DNA of 64,000 bases from Clitoria ternatea (Eukaryota; Streptophyta; Magnoliopsida; Fabales; Fabaceae). The position numbers were made by a program, and so were the translations under genes. The first letter of the stretch is position 1; every line of letters begins with the position of its first letter. The notes beneath the pieces are model-generated. The model did not search any database. It was given only the letters and a program-made list of their open reading frames with translations, and was not told the DNA's origin. Shown piece by piece: positions 9,769-23,919 of this stretch. The stretch lies in contig CM075672.1 in NCBI GenBank assembly GCA_037962975.1, positions 56,552,501 through 56,616,500 on the forward strand, given 5' to 3'.

Positions 9769-12700
9769 CTGAGATGGAAAAATAAATATTTATATAAGCA
9801 ATCTAATTTACAAAGATCATTAGAATGAAGGATGAAAAAGGAGAATAATATATACAAACCAGTATCAATAAATATCACAGACCGTCGAGGATTCAATACC
9901 TGCATATGTTTATACAAAGATTCAATTCTACTTAAAGATGACATTTTATTCAATAGAGATAAAAAATCAATTCTACAACACATACGATCACCAGTCTATT
10001 TCAAAAAAAAAAACACAGATAAAAATGAGGAAAGCAGGGATTAATTTCTTGACAAGTTGGTCAAAGACAATCCGAACCCACCATACCAATAGCCTTGATA
10101 CCAATAGTATTATATCTTAAGTGTTTGTTTCTTATGGGGATCCAATAAAGCATACTGACAAAGGGATTAGGGAGAAAAGGAGCAGGGACAATGGAAACTG
10201 GGAAGAAATTTGGTATAGTGAAAAGCAACCTGATACGCTATAAATCCTAACAAGAACAGATGGCAACAAGAGAAGAAATAGGAAATACAGGGATCACCAA
10301 GAATAGAAACACACGTCGGACAGCAGCCCCATATGATGAAGAAGGCTCGGCACAAAAAGGAAGAGTGGTATGCTATAAAGGCTGGGTGCAAGAGATTCAT
10401 CAACATAGAGTAAACCGTCAAGGGACTTCCAGATTGTATGTGTCGAGTAATATAATTCCTGAGATTATGAAAATCTCGTGATAGTTTCTGATTTTGTAAA
10501 ATGACAATCACTTTATTCCTTTGTAGTTCAAAACGGTAAAAAGTTAACAAGGTAAAGACTAAAGTTAAAAAGGATTGAAGTGAGTTTTTAAAATTTCAAA
10601 GACTAAATTCCCTCGTCCATATAATTTTGAGGACCAATTTGAGGCAACAATTATGGTTAATGTCAGTGGAACAGAGTTCCCCTATATAGAGACCTCTAAT
10701 ACCAACTTGAGAGAAAATTTCACAAAATACGTTGCCCAATTTTAATTACATAAAACAACTTGCCTAGATTAAAGCGACATTGAAAGAAGCAAATTCTTTA
10801 CAACAAAAGGAAATAAAGCAGCAAATCTGTACAGATAAAAAAAAAAGTAATCATTCCTAAAGTAGTACCATGAAAGTCAACAAATATAAATCAAAATTAA
10901 TTCCAATCATCAATCAGAAGCACCTATAAATAGACAAAATTAAGCAATAAATGCAAAGCCATCCACATACAAGAAAATGAGAATCCAGAAGGAAAAAGGC
11001 TTACATCTTCTAGCCAAGGCAAACCACAATTTAAGCTACAAAACTCAAGTTTTGCATTAGCTACCTCAGATGAACCACACCTCAATCTGTCATCATATAT
11101 CAAGGCATTTGAAAGGTCCATAATGGCCTGACACATACGATACTGTATATATTTTGACAAAGTAAGTGAAAGTGAAACCAATCGAGAATGCAGCGAAAAG
11201 AACCAAATCAAAGTTTGTAATTTAAAATCAAGTGCTATAAACATACCTGGCTCTGTAAAGCTAAAATAGCCTGTGGATGTGCTTCAGAGAGCCTACAAAA
11301 CAAACTTATCCCCATGCCATTCTCTCGGGCCTCTGCACTCTAGGAATTTTCAAGTAAAAAATTAAAATAAGATTATATTAGCATGCTTAGTGCACAGGAA
11401 AAAAAAAACTACTTTAGACACATACCTGGACAAGTGGTGGCAGTTGATAATGATCCCCAACAAGCACAAACATTGAAGCAAATGTTAGAGGGCCCAAGGA
11501 CACCTGCAATGGCAATAATTTCAACATAATTACATAAAGATTTTTGAAAGTCCTACATTGACTAGAGATATGGTCAACTAAAAATATATAAGGTGAGAGT
11601 AATCCTCATTGTATGAGCTAGCTTTTAAGACTGAGTTAAGCCCGATATCCAAATTTAAAATGGTATCGAAGTATATCATAGATCCATTGTTAGGCCACCC
11701 GTGAAGGGGTGTGTTGTAAGTCCTACATTATTAGGCCACCTATATTTGTCCACATCGTGGTTGGTAGACTTGCGTTTCGGGATGTAGAAACGGCCAAGTC
11801 TACGTCTCATAGGCATGCCACTGTCAAACGTTTCTAGCTGAGACGGTTCATGGTAGTGACGGTCGGAAAGAAACACACGACCAAAAAGAGAGAGGAGATC
11901 GAAAACCTAGAGAAGAAACACAGGTTTCGGAAAAAAAAATTCACCAGTGAGCAGTGGGCCCAATGGGTAAAAACGGATTAGGGTTGTCTCACGTTAGGCT
12001 CTAGAACCATGTTGAGAAAGAGTAAACTGAAAGATATTTGATGAATTCCGTGTGTTTGAATACACAACGGAGTAGCATATTTATAATAGCAATAAATACA
12101 GGATCATAATACAATCATATACAATCAATCCTAATCAATTCTAATTACATATTTCTATATTTACAATATTCTAACAGGGATATATGTTGAAAGTCCCACA
12201 TTATTGGGTCACTCGTATTTGTACATGCTCAGATGTTTATTCTTGGACATGAAGGGGTGAGCTTAAAATCTCACATTAGCTAGAAATATGATTAATTAAT
12301 AGTATAAAAGGTGATGGTAATCCTTATCTTATGAACTAACTTAGGATAAGTTAGGCTCAATATCCAACATTTAAGAGATACAATATATTTTTACATACAT
12401 GAATGAGCCATAAACTTGTTGATGCCTATTGGTGCTTATTCTAAATACTAATGATTAAATTGTAATGTTTAGAGCCAAGACTAGGTGATAAAAAGAAAAC
12501 CAATTGTTGTAATGTATGAAATTATATTATCATATATGGTAATATCTTAGGATAATCTTAGGTTATTCCCTAGGACTTATTTCCTTATTTTTACAATATC
12601 TGTTAAGATTAGTTTTCGTATTTGCATTTATTATTATGATTTATTTCCCTAATTATACAAAGATCATGAGTATAAATAAGGGATAGTCCTCTAGGTTTTA

Positions 12701-15700
12701 TGCGCACATCACAAACATATTATAATCCATTCAATATGATTTCTCTTTCATCTCTTCCTCTCCCTTTATACCTAAAACTCCATAATTTCAAAATGGAATC
12801 AAAGGGGTATCATGCTCCATGACCTGTCCCGTTACTATTCTGCTATCAAAATCCCTCTATTATGGAACTACTTTAATGCCACAATTCTTTTTTAATTTGT
12901 TGTCTTCTGTGTTGTGTTTCTCTTTTGACATTTATGCTCCCTTCACTATGTTATTCATTCCAGGGAGTTCAATCCTCTTTTGGTCATGTTCTTTATTCCA
13001 ACCACCTTCATCTTAGCTTCCACCGTACAATTTCATGGTGTGTTTAAGTTTTTAGTCCTCACTTGTTTTATTTTGATAAGTTTGTTGGTATCTCCCTATT
13101 TAGTTTTACCCTTATATCAAACATGTACTATGAGACATCAATCTAGCTCCACGACTTTCCCATAGTATGAGTCTAGCTATGCGGCTTTCCCAAAGAAATC
13201 GATTTGGCCCCACGACTTTACCAAAAATATGAGCTGACCTTGTGACATTCCTAAAATCATCAATTTGGCTTTGTGGCTTTCCCAAAGATACAAGTCTAGC
13301 CTGCGGCATTCCTAGAGACATTAGCCTAGTTCTATGAATTTACCAAAAGTATTGACTTGGCCAACAATAGTCCTTAAAAAAATTGTGTTAATCTTAATTT
13401 ATATTGTTTAATTTATTTTGTTCAAAGGGTTTATTTGTAAGAAGCTTTAAGCTTGAGTAAGCTTTAGCTTGAGGGTGAGTGTTAGAATATATGAAATTAC
13501 ATTATCATATCTAACAATTTCTTAGGAAATCTTAGATTATTCTCTAGGATTAATTTTCCTTATTTATACAATATTTCTTAGGATTAGTTATCATATTTTC
13601 ATTTTATTATTATGATTTATTTCTCTAATTATATAAGTTTTATGTACACATCAAAATATTATAATCCATTCAATATCAATTCTCTTTCATCTCTCTTTCT
13701 ACCTTTATACCTAATAATTTCACAGATGTTTTGAGCAGGATAATCCTTCAGATCTTCCGTTGATTTTGCCAAAGTCAATCAATTGGTAGGGCTTCTTAGA
13801 TATCAAGGTTGCCTAAGAAAACACTACTAGACTAGCAGCTAGAATTGTCCAAATTTTTCACTAGCCACAAGGAAAACTTCATTAGCCATAATTCACCCAT
13901 TATTTTTGTTATTAATATCAAATTATATCAATAGCAAAGAGTAATGATTTAATGAGATTCACTTTTTATTACCAGTACATTATTATATGTTCTTAAATAT
14001 GGTTATTGGGCCTTACTCAATCCTAAAAGTTAGCTCATAGGATGAGGATTACCCTCCACTTTATATACTTTTGATTGATCATATCTATAGTCAATGTGGG
14101 ACTTTTAACATACCCCCTCACGCTCGGGAATGGAGCGTGGATGAATACGAGTGGCCCACAGGACTTATTAACACACCTCTTCACACTCTGGAATAGAACG
14201 CGTATGAATACGGGTGGCCAATGGGACTTATTAACGCACCTCTTCGCGCTCAGGAATGGACTGTAGATGAATACGGGTGGCCCGTGGGACTTATAGAACA
14301 CCCTTACACTTAGGAATGGAGCGTGGACAACATCGGTGACCCAACAACGGATCTAGGATAGGCTCTGATACCATCTTAAATTTGGTTATTGGGCCTTACT
14401 CAATCCTAAAAGCTAGCTCATAGGATGAGGATTACCCTCCACCTTATATACTTTTGATTGACCATATCTCTAGTCAATGTAGGACTTTTAACATATGTCA
14501 TGTAAATAACGAGCACCAACAACAATTATCAGATGTGGTGCCAAATACATAAATGGAATAAGAAGCATACCGGTAGAGTTGTCTGCCCAGCTTCGTCCAT
14601 AATGCAAACATCGAATCTCATGTTGGTAAGCAAGGGACTAGAGATGCCTAGACAAGTAACTGCAACTACTTTGACTTGTTCTAACCTTATTTTGATATCT
14701 TCAACACATTGTACATTCATTGCTGAAATAGAAACTACTGTTAAAAGTTTAAAGCAAATATTATTACAACGTAAAAGAGTACTAGCAATAAAATAGCTAA
14801 CCTGAAAGGCAATGTCCTCTGATCTCCTCATTCACTACTTCATGTCTTCCAATACGTACAAAATCAATGCCCTACATCCATTTATATTATAATGACATTC
14901 AATGTAACATGTAATAACTAATAAGTAGTAATTGAAAACAAAAGGAAACATATCGTATAGTAATTTGGATAAAAAGTGGCAAGTAACAACAATAGTCTTA
15001 TCAATTAGGTGAGGTTCGTTACATGGATCATAATATGGCATCATTAGAAAAAGAAGCAAATTTTTAGAGAACAAAGACAAGCATCAAAAGAAAATTTAGT
15101 ACTCCATGCATGGCATTGATCTAAGCAATTTAGATCAGATAAATTCATTCTGAGAAACCATGCAGGGATTTAAAACAAGAATAGGATACAACTTTAGGAT
15201 AATACAAGGAAACAGGTGGTGCGTGTGTAGGTGTATACTAACATACGTATCATTTTTTTAATGCATAATAATATCATACATTTCTAATTAATATGCTCAA
15301 AATCATTATATGCTATAAATAATATGGAGATGTGGAAGAGGACGTATGTATGGATATCCCACCTAAATATAATCCCATTAATGGTGGAAATAATTTGTTT
15401 AGCTTGAAGAAAGCTCTATAAAAGCTAAGAGTTAAAACAATGGCCCTATGCTTGGTTTAGGAGATTCACTCATGCAATGTCTTTAGAATATAGGCAAAGC
15501 CAATGTGACCATGCATATTTTATAAAACACTAACCAAAAAGTAAACATTTTTGTTAGTCTATATATGGATGATGTTATCATTAAAAATAGAAAGACTAAC
15601 AAGTAGCTCAATTTGAGATAGAGGACGTAGGGAAGCTGATGTACTTCCTTGGGATTTAGGATCAATGGGTTGTAGAGCAGCTAGCACCCTTATAGAATTG

Positions 15701-18700
15701 GAAAATCCAAAAGTGGATAAGGCCCAATAAGAAAGACTTGGAGGAAAGCTCATTCATCTAACCTGCACTAGGTAGGTCTAAATGTACATGCATAGGAAGC
15801 AGAATTCAATTCATGCATGATCAATAGAAAAGACACTAGTAGGAATAAAAAATAGAATCTTGGTATTTCAAAGCTACATTTGCACTTTACTAAAGAAAAC
15901 TAGACAGTGGGCTTATAACATATGCCCTTTCTAGGTCTCAATTGGTAGATATATTAACTAAAGGACTTCTCACTAGGTGTCAATATAGTATTAGAGTCTA
16001 TTCAGTCTTAATGTTAGGTCACCTATAAATTTTCAATCAAATTACGAATGAATCAAGCCTAACTCACTCTTGGAGGCTAACTCAAAAGAGAAGAATTGCT
16101 TCAAACCTTAAAAGGATTATACACAATGAATCAGTGAAAAATATTAAACTTTTGCTCATATTATGTTACTAGTTATCTAACTACATAACAGGCTATGTAG
16201 TCAATAGCAGATAGCGACACATAGCGCCCGACCCCAAAACTGCTATAGCGGGATAGTGAAAAGTGGGATGATTGTTACGCCTAAAAGTAGGAAATTAATT
16301 TAAGTAGTATATGTTATACACTTGTAAATGCTAAACACAGAAATATACAAACAAATTAAATAGATACTCATAAGCCATGATTAAAATTCATCACTGCACA
16401 TAAAAGTCTTTTACTAATATAAGTTACATAATCATATATATCAAGTTTAAGCTTCTAATGGTCAAACATCAAAATAACAAAATGCAAATATTCACTGTCT
16501 AACTAACATTCATACCTAATATAAGCCTCTAAGGCTTAAACCTCTAAATAATAAAATACCAAATATAAGCCTCTTAGGTTCAAACCTCCAGTAATTCCAC
16601 TAGTGATTGTCTTTCCATAAAAATCAAACGTGACAGCCTTCCTATTGTTAATGTCCTTCAAGCTGTTCCATTCCCAAGTCCCAACCCATGTCAAGATTGT
16701 CACAAGTTGGCTTCACCAATGCACATGAAGCAGTTGTTTCTGCTGCCATCTTTGAGAGAAAAATATGACGAAAGAAGAGAACAGTAGATGAAGGAGGGTT
16801 GCTGAGAAGCTGAGAAGCTGAGAAAGAGAGAAAGAAATGATGTTTTTTTTTAGAAGAAAAAAGGAAGTAGACTAATAAGTGAAAAGGAGGGGAAGAGTGG
16901 GTCAATGAGATGATGTGTTGGGTTGTCTTGAGGAAGTGAAAAGGGAGTTCAGGTCTGAAAAGCAAAGGTTGAGTGAGAAGGGGGGAAAGGTGAAAGAGTG
17001 AAAAGTAAAAAAGGCCAAAAAGCTTCCACTTTACAGCAGCAATAACTTTTGTGGAGGGTGGGGTATATGTCAAAATGCCCTTAAAAGCAGTGTGAAAAGG
17101 CTAAAAAGAAGGGCATTTCTGGCTTTGTTTTCTTGTTCAAAAGCAATCCTTCTTGGCCACGATTCAGGCCGCTAAACCCGCTCCGGTAACTTGAGCTGCA
17201 ACGCACCAAGCTGGTGCGGCTAAGCCCCACGACGCTTCACGATTCTGCTATTTCTCGCTCTAGCACCGCTATTGACTACATAGATAACAGGTAAGTCAGT
17301 TGGTTGAAAATATACAACATTGCCTATGAAATGAATAATGGAAGGCTAAAAGAGATATTTTGTCTTTTGTGAGAACAGAAGTGTTTGAGCATTGAGGTGC
17401 ACACCCTCAAAGTTCTAGTGTTTCAATCTGTGTAGCAAAGGTTTACCCATATTTCTTCTCAACAAGACACTAGCTTCCTATCATTCTTCATACCATGTCA
17501 CTCCAAACTCCAAAGGTGATATAGCCAATCACACTTCAACCTAACTTCTCACATTAACCCTCCGATGAATCATATTATATTGACACTTTAGTATCCTTAA
17601 CATGACCTTTTGGTACTCACTCTAGGATTACTTGCTGATATACGCTAGTCTTATTGATTTGGGTCTATTTGGTTTGGAACTTAATTAGTACTTCTAGTTA
17701 ATTATTGCATTAGGGCTTTTGAGCTCTATTCACTAATTTGGTCATAACTTTTGATGTGCAAATGGAGTTTTTTGGTGATTCTTGTTCTGTTGAAAAGTTG
17801 ACTCAAAGAGCTTAAATTGGACACTGCTGAATTTGAAGTTCTAAGCTAAAAGTTACAGGCATTTAAATTTGACTTTCAAATGTTGTTACAACTTACAAGG
17901 ATTACGAGAATTCAAGTGTTCTTTAGTACTTTTGGTTTAGGTTTTGGGCTTAATTGTGTTTCGTGACCCATTTAACTTTCAGAACTTACTCCTCCCATTG
18001 TAGACCTGGTTCATGGGCTATAAATAGCCTAATTCAGAAAATCTCTTGATGATTATTTATTCCAACAATATCAATAAGGAAAACCCCTTTCAAAATATTA
18101 TGTTTTACACCAAGTAGAAGCCAATCACCTGTTCTTGTTCCAAAGTACCTACACATCCTAAGAAGTCTCTTCATATATACAATTTTAATCCCTAATCAAG
18201 CTCAAAAGTGTAACATGGATATATAATTTTAATCCCTAATAAAGCTCAAAAGTGTAACATAGATATAGATTTGACATTTCCACATAATTTGGTTTCTTAA
18301 AAAAAAAACAAAGCTAGTTTTAAAATGTTAGTCAAACAACCAAAGGTTTCCTGACATTATCCAAAAATGTCAAACTTTGAATTCCATTAAGAGACAGCAG
18401 CAAATTATTGTGAATAGTAAAGTCAGAAGCTGTAGAAAAATAAAAAGTGGATGCTTGGTGGAAGCTATTATGGACGACAAAGAACAATGCATATGATACT
18501 ATACGTCACTCTTTAGCCAAGTTTGTTGTGCTTCAAGAAGAGTGCAAAGCTACTCAATGAGTCAAAAAATTGAGATAAGTAGTTGGCTCATAGCTGTATT
18601 TAAGTTGCGTGTTAAGTTAATTTTTAACCACTCCTTCAGGTTGAGTGTTATATCCTTACTCAATGGTGGTCTAAGTTCTTTGAGCAATACATTCAATATC

Positions 18701-20986
18701 AATTGTTATATCATTTTCTTTCATCTATTTCTCTCCTACACCTAAAACTCCATAATTTTGACAAAGATATTACAAAATGTAGACATGGATACCTGTGCTT
18801 TTAATTTGATGAGTAAATTATCAACAGCAGAATTTGTATAGGCAGTTAGCAAAATGGATGTTCCTCTAATCAACAAGGCTTTCACAGCATGGACCATGGT
18901 GGATGTCTTCCCTGTTCCAGGCATCCCTAATATGAGTGCATAATCTTTTGCTGTAAGTATCTGAAAATCAGCAACAAAGCAGAGTCACAAAGAAATTCAC
19001 TTTAATGATAAACTAAAGCACCTTGCACAATAAATTTGGAAAACGAAATCAAGAAATTTCAGACCTTGAGAATTGCTCTACGTTGATCATCATTCAAACT
19101 TTTCTCTAACCAAACATAGGATATTGCTGGATCCTGGCTAAATATAGATCCACTGTCAAATCTAGGAGCCTACAGCCAGCAAGCCACCACAATAGAGAAA
19201 AGGATCAAGTAGTTAGAAAAGATTCAGAAGAGAATGATTCATACAGAAATTTAGCACGTAAATCACCTCTAGGTCAACAATCATCCTCCGCAGATGAGCA
19301 CTTTGATCATTTTGAAGAAAAAGTTGAACAAGATTATACCTACAGAAAAAATGCCAAACACGATTACACAATTAAATAAATTTTAGTACCAGTAGATACT
19401 TTGCAAATTATATTTTGAATGAAGCACTAGTCAGAGAAGCACCTCATAATTGCAAATGAAGTCACAAATTCATCCTTGTCAATTCTCCAAACCTGCTGAA
19501 TGAGATCATTTGCAGAGGAGGAACTCCCAGGAATTTGTAAGCGCTTAGAAAAGGAAACCTAGAGGAATTATATATGATTACATGGTAATAATTTAAAATT
19601 AAAACTCAGAAAGACAAACGGTCCAATGAATGACTATGTTGTTCTTTGGCTGTATGTGCTTGTATATATAAATATGAGCATACAAAGTAAAAATGTAATG
19701 TGTAGGTACAAAACAGTAAACATCAAACAGAAAAGAAGTAACTATTATTATAATACTCACCAACACATGACTCGGACTAATATCAGATATCACCCCTTTT
19801 GCAATAATTTGATGGCTAGATTCATTACTCAATATCTAAAAAGAAGACAAAAAACAGTTCAATTAAATATAATAACTGAGGCTGTGATAAAATAACATGC
19901 ACATCACAACTTTTACCAAAGGAAGTTACTAAAATGACCATTTTACTGATAAGAAACGGTCTCTCTTTAGTACTGTTCACATGACTGGCTTATGGGCTCA
20001 GTCTCAGTCAAGTAAATTTTCATTAAATTATATGACCTTATGAAGTATAACATTAAACTAATTTTTAACCTTTATCAAATTCAAAACAAATGTCCAATCA
20101 GGCAATAACAATTTCTTGTAACATATGAACTGATTCATTTTGAGTTCAGTTTGCAGAACTGTACAGCAAACATGCAAGAAACACCAGAATAACACATCTA
20201 TCAACTAACACTTGTATGTATATAGTTTGTTCACATCTTTTCTTCAAAGTCAATGTGAAGAAAATAAGAAAATTTCAAAGTGTAGGCTTCACTCTTTTGT
20301 CTGTTTTCATACAAAAGAATTGGCCATAGTAGAAACCACCATTGCCACAAAATGGAAGATACATTTTATATTTTATTCTTGGTACATATCCATATTTCAA
20401 CATAAAAACACTGGTACTTGGCAATTGTTAATAACCACATGAAAATATGCAATTCATGTTTAATGCAATTCATGTATAACATGTTAAATGCATTCAGCCT
20501 TCATAATAATTAGCATCTAACAAATAGCTCCCACTTCCTTAGCCTTGTGTATGTCTGTGTGACTATGAAGCTACTTGCCATTACACTTGAGCTAATCCAT
20601 CCTATAGCTCTCATTTTCATAAGATTATCAGTATATGGATAAAAATCCTCTAAGGTGAGAAAGTGAGTAAAGTGAGAAAGGCACATTGACCTTTGATTTC
20701 AATTGATAAAATTATGAGGTACCTCAAAAAAGGTGGATACCCTTATTTCACACTTTAGACAAGCCAAATTGCATCTAGCACCATCCCATTGGCTCACAAT
20801 GGCTTCAAGTTCAACACAACCATGAATATGACCATGACCACAATCAATCCTCCACTCAAATATTCATTTCTCTCACTGCTATTAATCATAAGCCATTTCT
20901 CCACAACCAGAGAGAATTAGGCAAGAGATGAGAAAAATTAGGCAAGATATTCTAGTGAAAATACTTGAGTTAAGTTCACCCTGCTA

Positions 20987-21026
<40 letters not shown>

Positions 21027-23877
21027 AATATATATGTGTATATATAGGTTTAGAAGGTATATACAGTGTAATTTCCAAAAGAAAAAATAATATTGCTACT
21101 GGTTCCAAAGTACATGCATAAGATTTCCTAGGTACATGAAGAGCTATCAGCTATCTTCATGAACCTACAAATTCCAATACAATTATATATTCCTACAATT
21201 CCAACTAAATGTGAAGGATGCTTTTACATGGAAGTTTGCAGAAGAGGTAACACGTGGAGGAACAGCATATAGTTTTGTAACATTAGTATTGTAATGTGAG
21301 AACCATAAAAGCTATCTATGGTCTAAAGAGATTGATAACCTAGGTCCTACTATGGGAGATTCAATGAAGAGATTGTGGTGGTTAAGGAAAGCGACTGAAC
21401 AGTACTTGTCAAATAGGCAGATAGTAGTTGCTTCTAGCTAATGTTGTATGTTGATGACATCTTGATTTTATGGAGCATTGAAGACGATGAATTAGAACAT
21501 TAAGACTTTCTTTGGCACCAAATTTCAAACAAAGGACTTGGGATATTGCACAGAGGAAGCATTTTTGGACCTGTAAGATGAGGCTGGCCTAATGGAATCC
21601 CAAACATGTGAGACACTTATGGAGTCACCAGGTCTAAAAACAGAGGAAATTCCTTTCCCGGAACACCCATAGAAGTACTAAAGGTCGGCAAGTATGCTGA
21701 AAATCATACTGCCATATGACCAGGCATAACATAACATTGCCGATGAGTATTCTAATGATATGTAAAGAGATCATTGCCACTTGCAAGTTGACGGGTTCTC
21801 AAATGCAAATGTGGCTGGATCCCCTGCAAATAAAAAATCCACTACAGGGTACTATGTCTTTCTAGAAGGTAATTTGATATTGTGGAAGAATAAGAAGCAA
21901 AACATAATAGCAAGATCAATTGTTAAAATATTATAGTATGCTACGGCAGACTAGCTGTGAGCTCGAGTGGGTTAGACATGTTGCATGAGGTTGGATTTTA
22001 TTGTTTATCCCTCTTAGAGACATAAGTGTCATAACCAAGATGTCATACATATCTTATCAATCCAGTATTTTACGAGAGGACTAAGCAGATTGAGATGGAT
22101 TTCCATTTTGTTTAGAGTCAAACCATATGTCTACCTTCCATGGTAGGGCATCAGAGCCTTTGACTAGAGTACACATAGCGATTTCAATTGTAACAAGCTA
22201 TGCATATTTAATATATATGTAATAGCTAAAGAGGAAGTTTTATCAGTTAATGGTAGGTTATTAGGTTATTGATACTATACTATATGAGCTTGGCAGCTAG
22301 CCTACATGTACTCTGTACAGCATTGTATTACACTCTAACCTAGCAATACACATAGGGAGGCTACATTAGGATTATCCATTATAGCATAATTCTCTTCGCT
22401 CCTCCTACTACTCTCTCACTCTGTCAACATACCAGAAACTGGGCAAGTAGTACAGGATAGAACAATGGATGTAATAATTTCCCGAGTGAGTGCACTATAT
22501 ACACTATCCTTCACATCTACCTAGTTGCAAGTGGCAAAAGGTTTTAATGTCACATCTGTGATCCTCTTCTCCCTATCTCTTTGGAAACACTAGTCTTATG
22601 GGATTCCATATTATACATTTATAGACTATTGTATGCATTTTTTGGATAGGCCATTCTTTTCCTTATTTCCTAAATGGATTTAGGATCTCCATTGTCGGTA
22701 TTTTTCACAATAGCAGCTATCCTACAATCTACTATAGTTGTATGATATAGCATTTTTAGGAGATGCCCTTATCCACATCACATTACGAAATATAATTCAG
22801 TTTCACAAAACATGTAGACGTCATATAACTAAATTCCCTTGCCTCAGAAAGTGTAAAAGAAAATTTTCCATACCACATGATCTCCACTCCGTAATGCAAA
22901 ATCTAAATCATTTTTTGAAGAAAAACCAGAGGAGGCATCCGAAATTCCGGAGAGGGTAGAAGTATCTTGTATGAAACGATAGATGAAGCGATGATCTTTG
23001 AGAGATTCCCGATGAGGTATTCCTTGTGAAGCATCAAGAACAATAGAAGAAAGGCTACCACTGATTGGACTCTTTAAACTATGTGATCGCCACATCGCTT
23101 TCTTTAAATGCTGAAACAATAAAAAGTTAAAAAGAAATAAAGAAAATGGGAAGACTTTTTAAACTATGACAAATTAGTAAAAATCTTGGCAAAAAACTTA
23201 AACAAAGAGATTTTAAATATTGCACCTCGGTCTCTTTAGCTTCTAAGTCAATCAAGTGATCCCAATGGCTAAGAAACTTCGAATGCAAAGATGTCATGTG
23301 ATTAGTATGACCTTCAAACACTTCTCCCAACCCACTGCTGTCTGTACTTCCACCATGTGCCTAAAGCAATTTATAGTAAGATGCCACAAAAAAATTAATA
23401 GATGTTTTATATAGAGTATGTTCTTACTCGAACTAAGCAATGACATTATGATAAACTACATCAAGTCTAAATACGGTTCTCAATATTTTTAATATCCTTA
23501 TAACTCCATCACATACATATAACATAGTGCCAAAAAATTTGTAATTACAACCATAGCACTAGATGACATGACAGTATTAGATAAAGACTATTTTCAGTAA
23601 TATTGATTTAGAAGGAAAACAATGCAGCAGTAAAAATTAGTTAATGGTTGAATACTTGAATGCATTAAACTAGTAGCTAGAGATGTAATAGAGATGTAAA
23701 TGAACTAAGCTATTTGTGAACTATTCAAGCTCGGCTCATTAATTGTTCAATGAAATTCGTTTGTTTAGTTAAACAAACAAACTCAAGCTTAAAGTTGGAT
23801 TTGATTATTGGAAAATGAGCCAAACACAAATAATAAAAGCTTGACATGAATGGCTCCTGAATAGCTCGTGTATTATA

Positions 23878-23919
<42 letters not shown>

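Larger units (their letters stand above)
11504..14570 (-). other. DNA2 intron 25 (3067 bp), filled with repeats
   Basis: From right to left: a complete TRIM (13991-14493), a short LTR element (12505-13724), a decayed TRIM (about 11542-12375) split by a copia LTR/leader fragment (11850-12179), then unique DNA next to exon 26. Confidence 0.8.
14872..18792 (-). other. DNA2 intron 23 (3921 bp)
   Basis: Contains a decayed copia fragment on the plus strand (15400-16050), a non-autonomous hAT (16193-17283) and an LTR-like tail (about 18630-18765) resembling the end of the LTR at 12505. The rest (17300-18600) is repetitive-looking AT-rich DNA without a recognised domain. Confidence 0.7.
19836..22873 (-). 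other. DNA2 intron 18 (3038 bp)
   Basis: The left third (19836-20980) holds no recognised element. There is a (TA)n tract at 20989-21019, then a decayed copia remnant (about 21100-22430). The part next to exon 18 is unique. Confidence 0.65.

Noticed and set aside
16648..17073. ORF as an independent host gene
   Set aside because: It lies wholly within a hAT element and lacks a recognised domain or introns; kept only as a possible captured piece.
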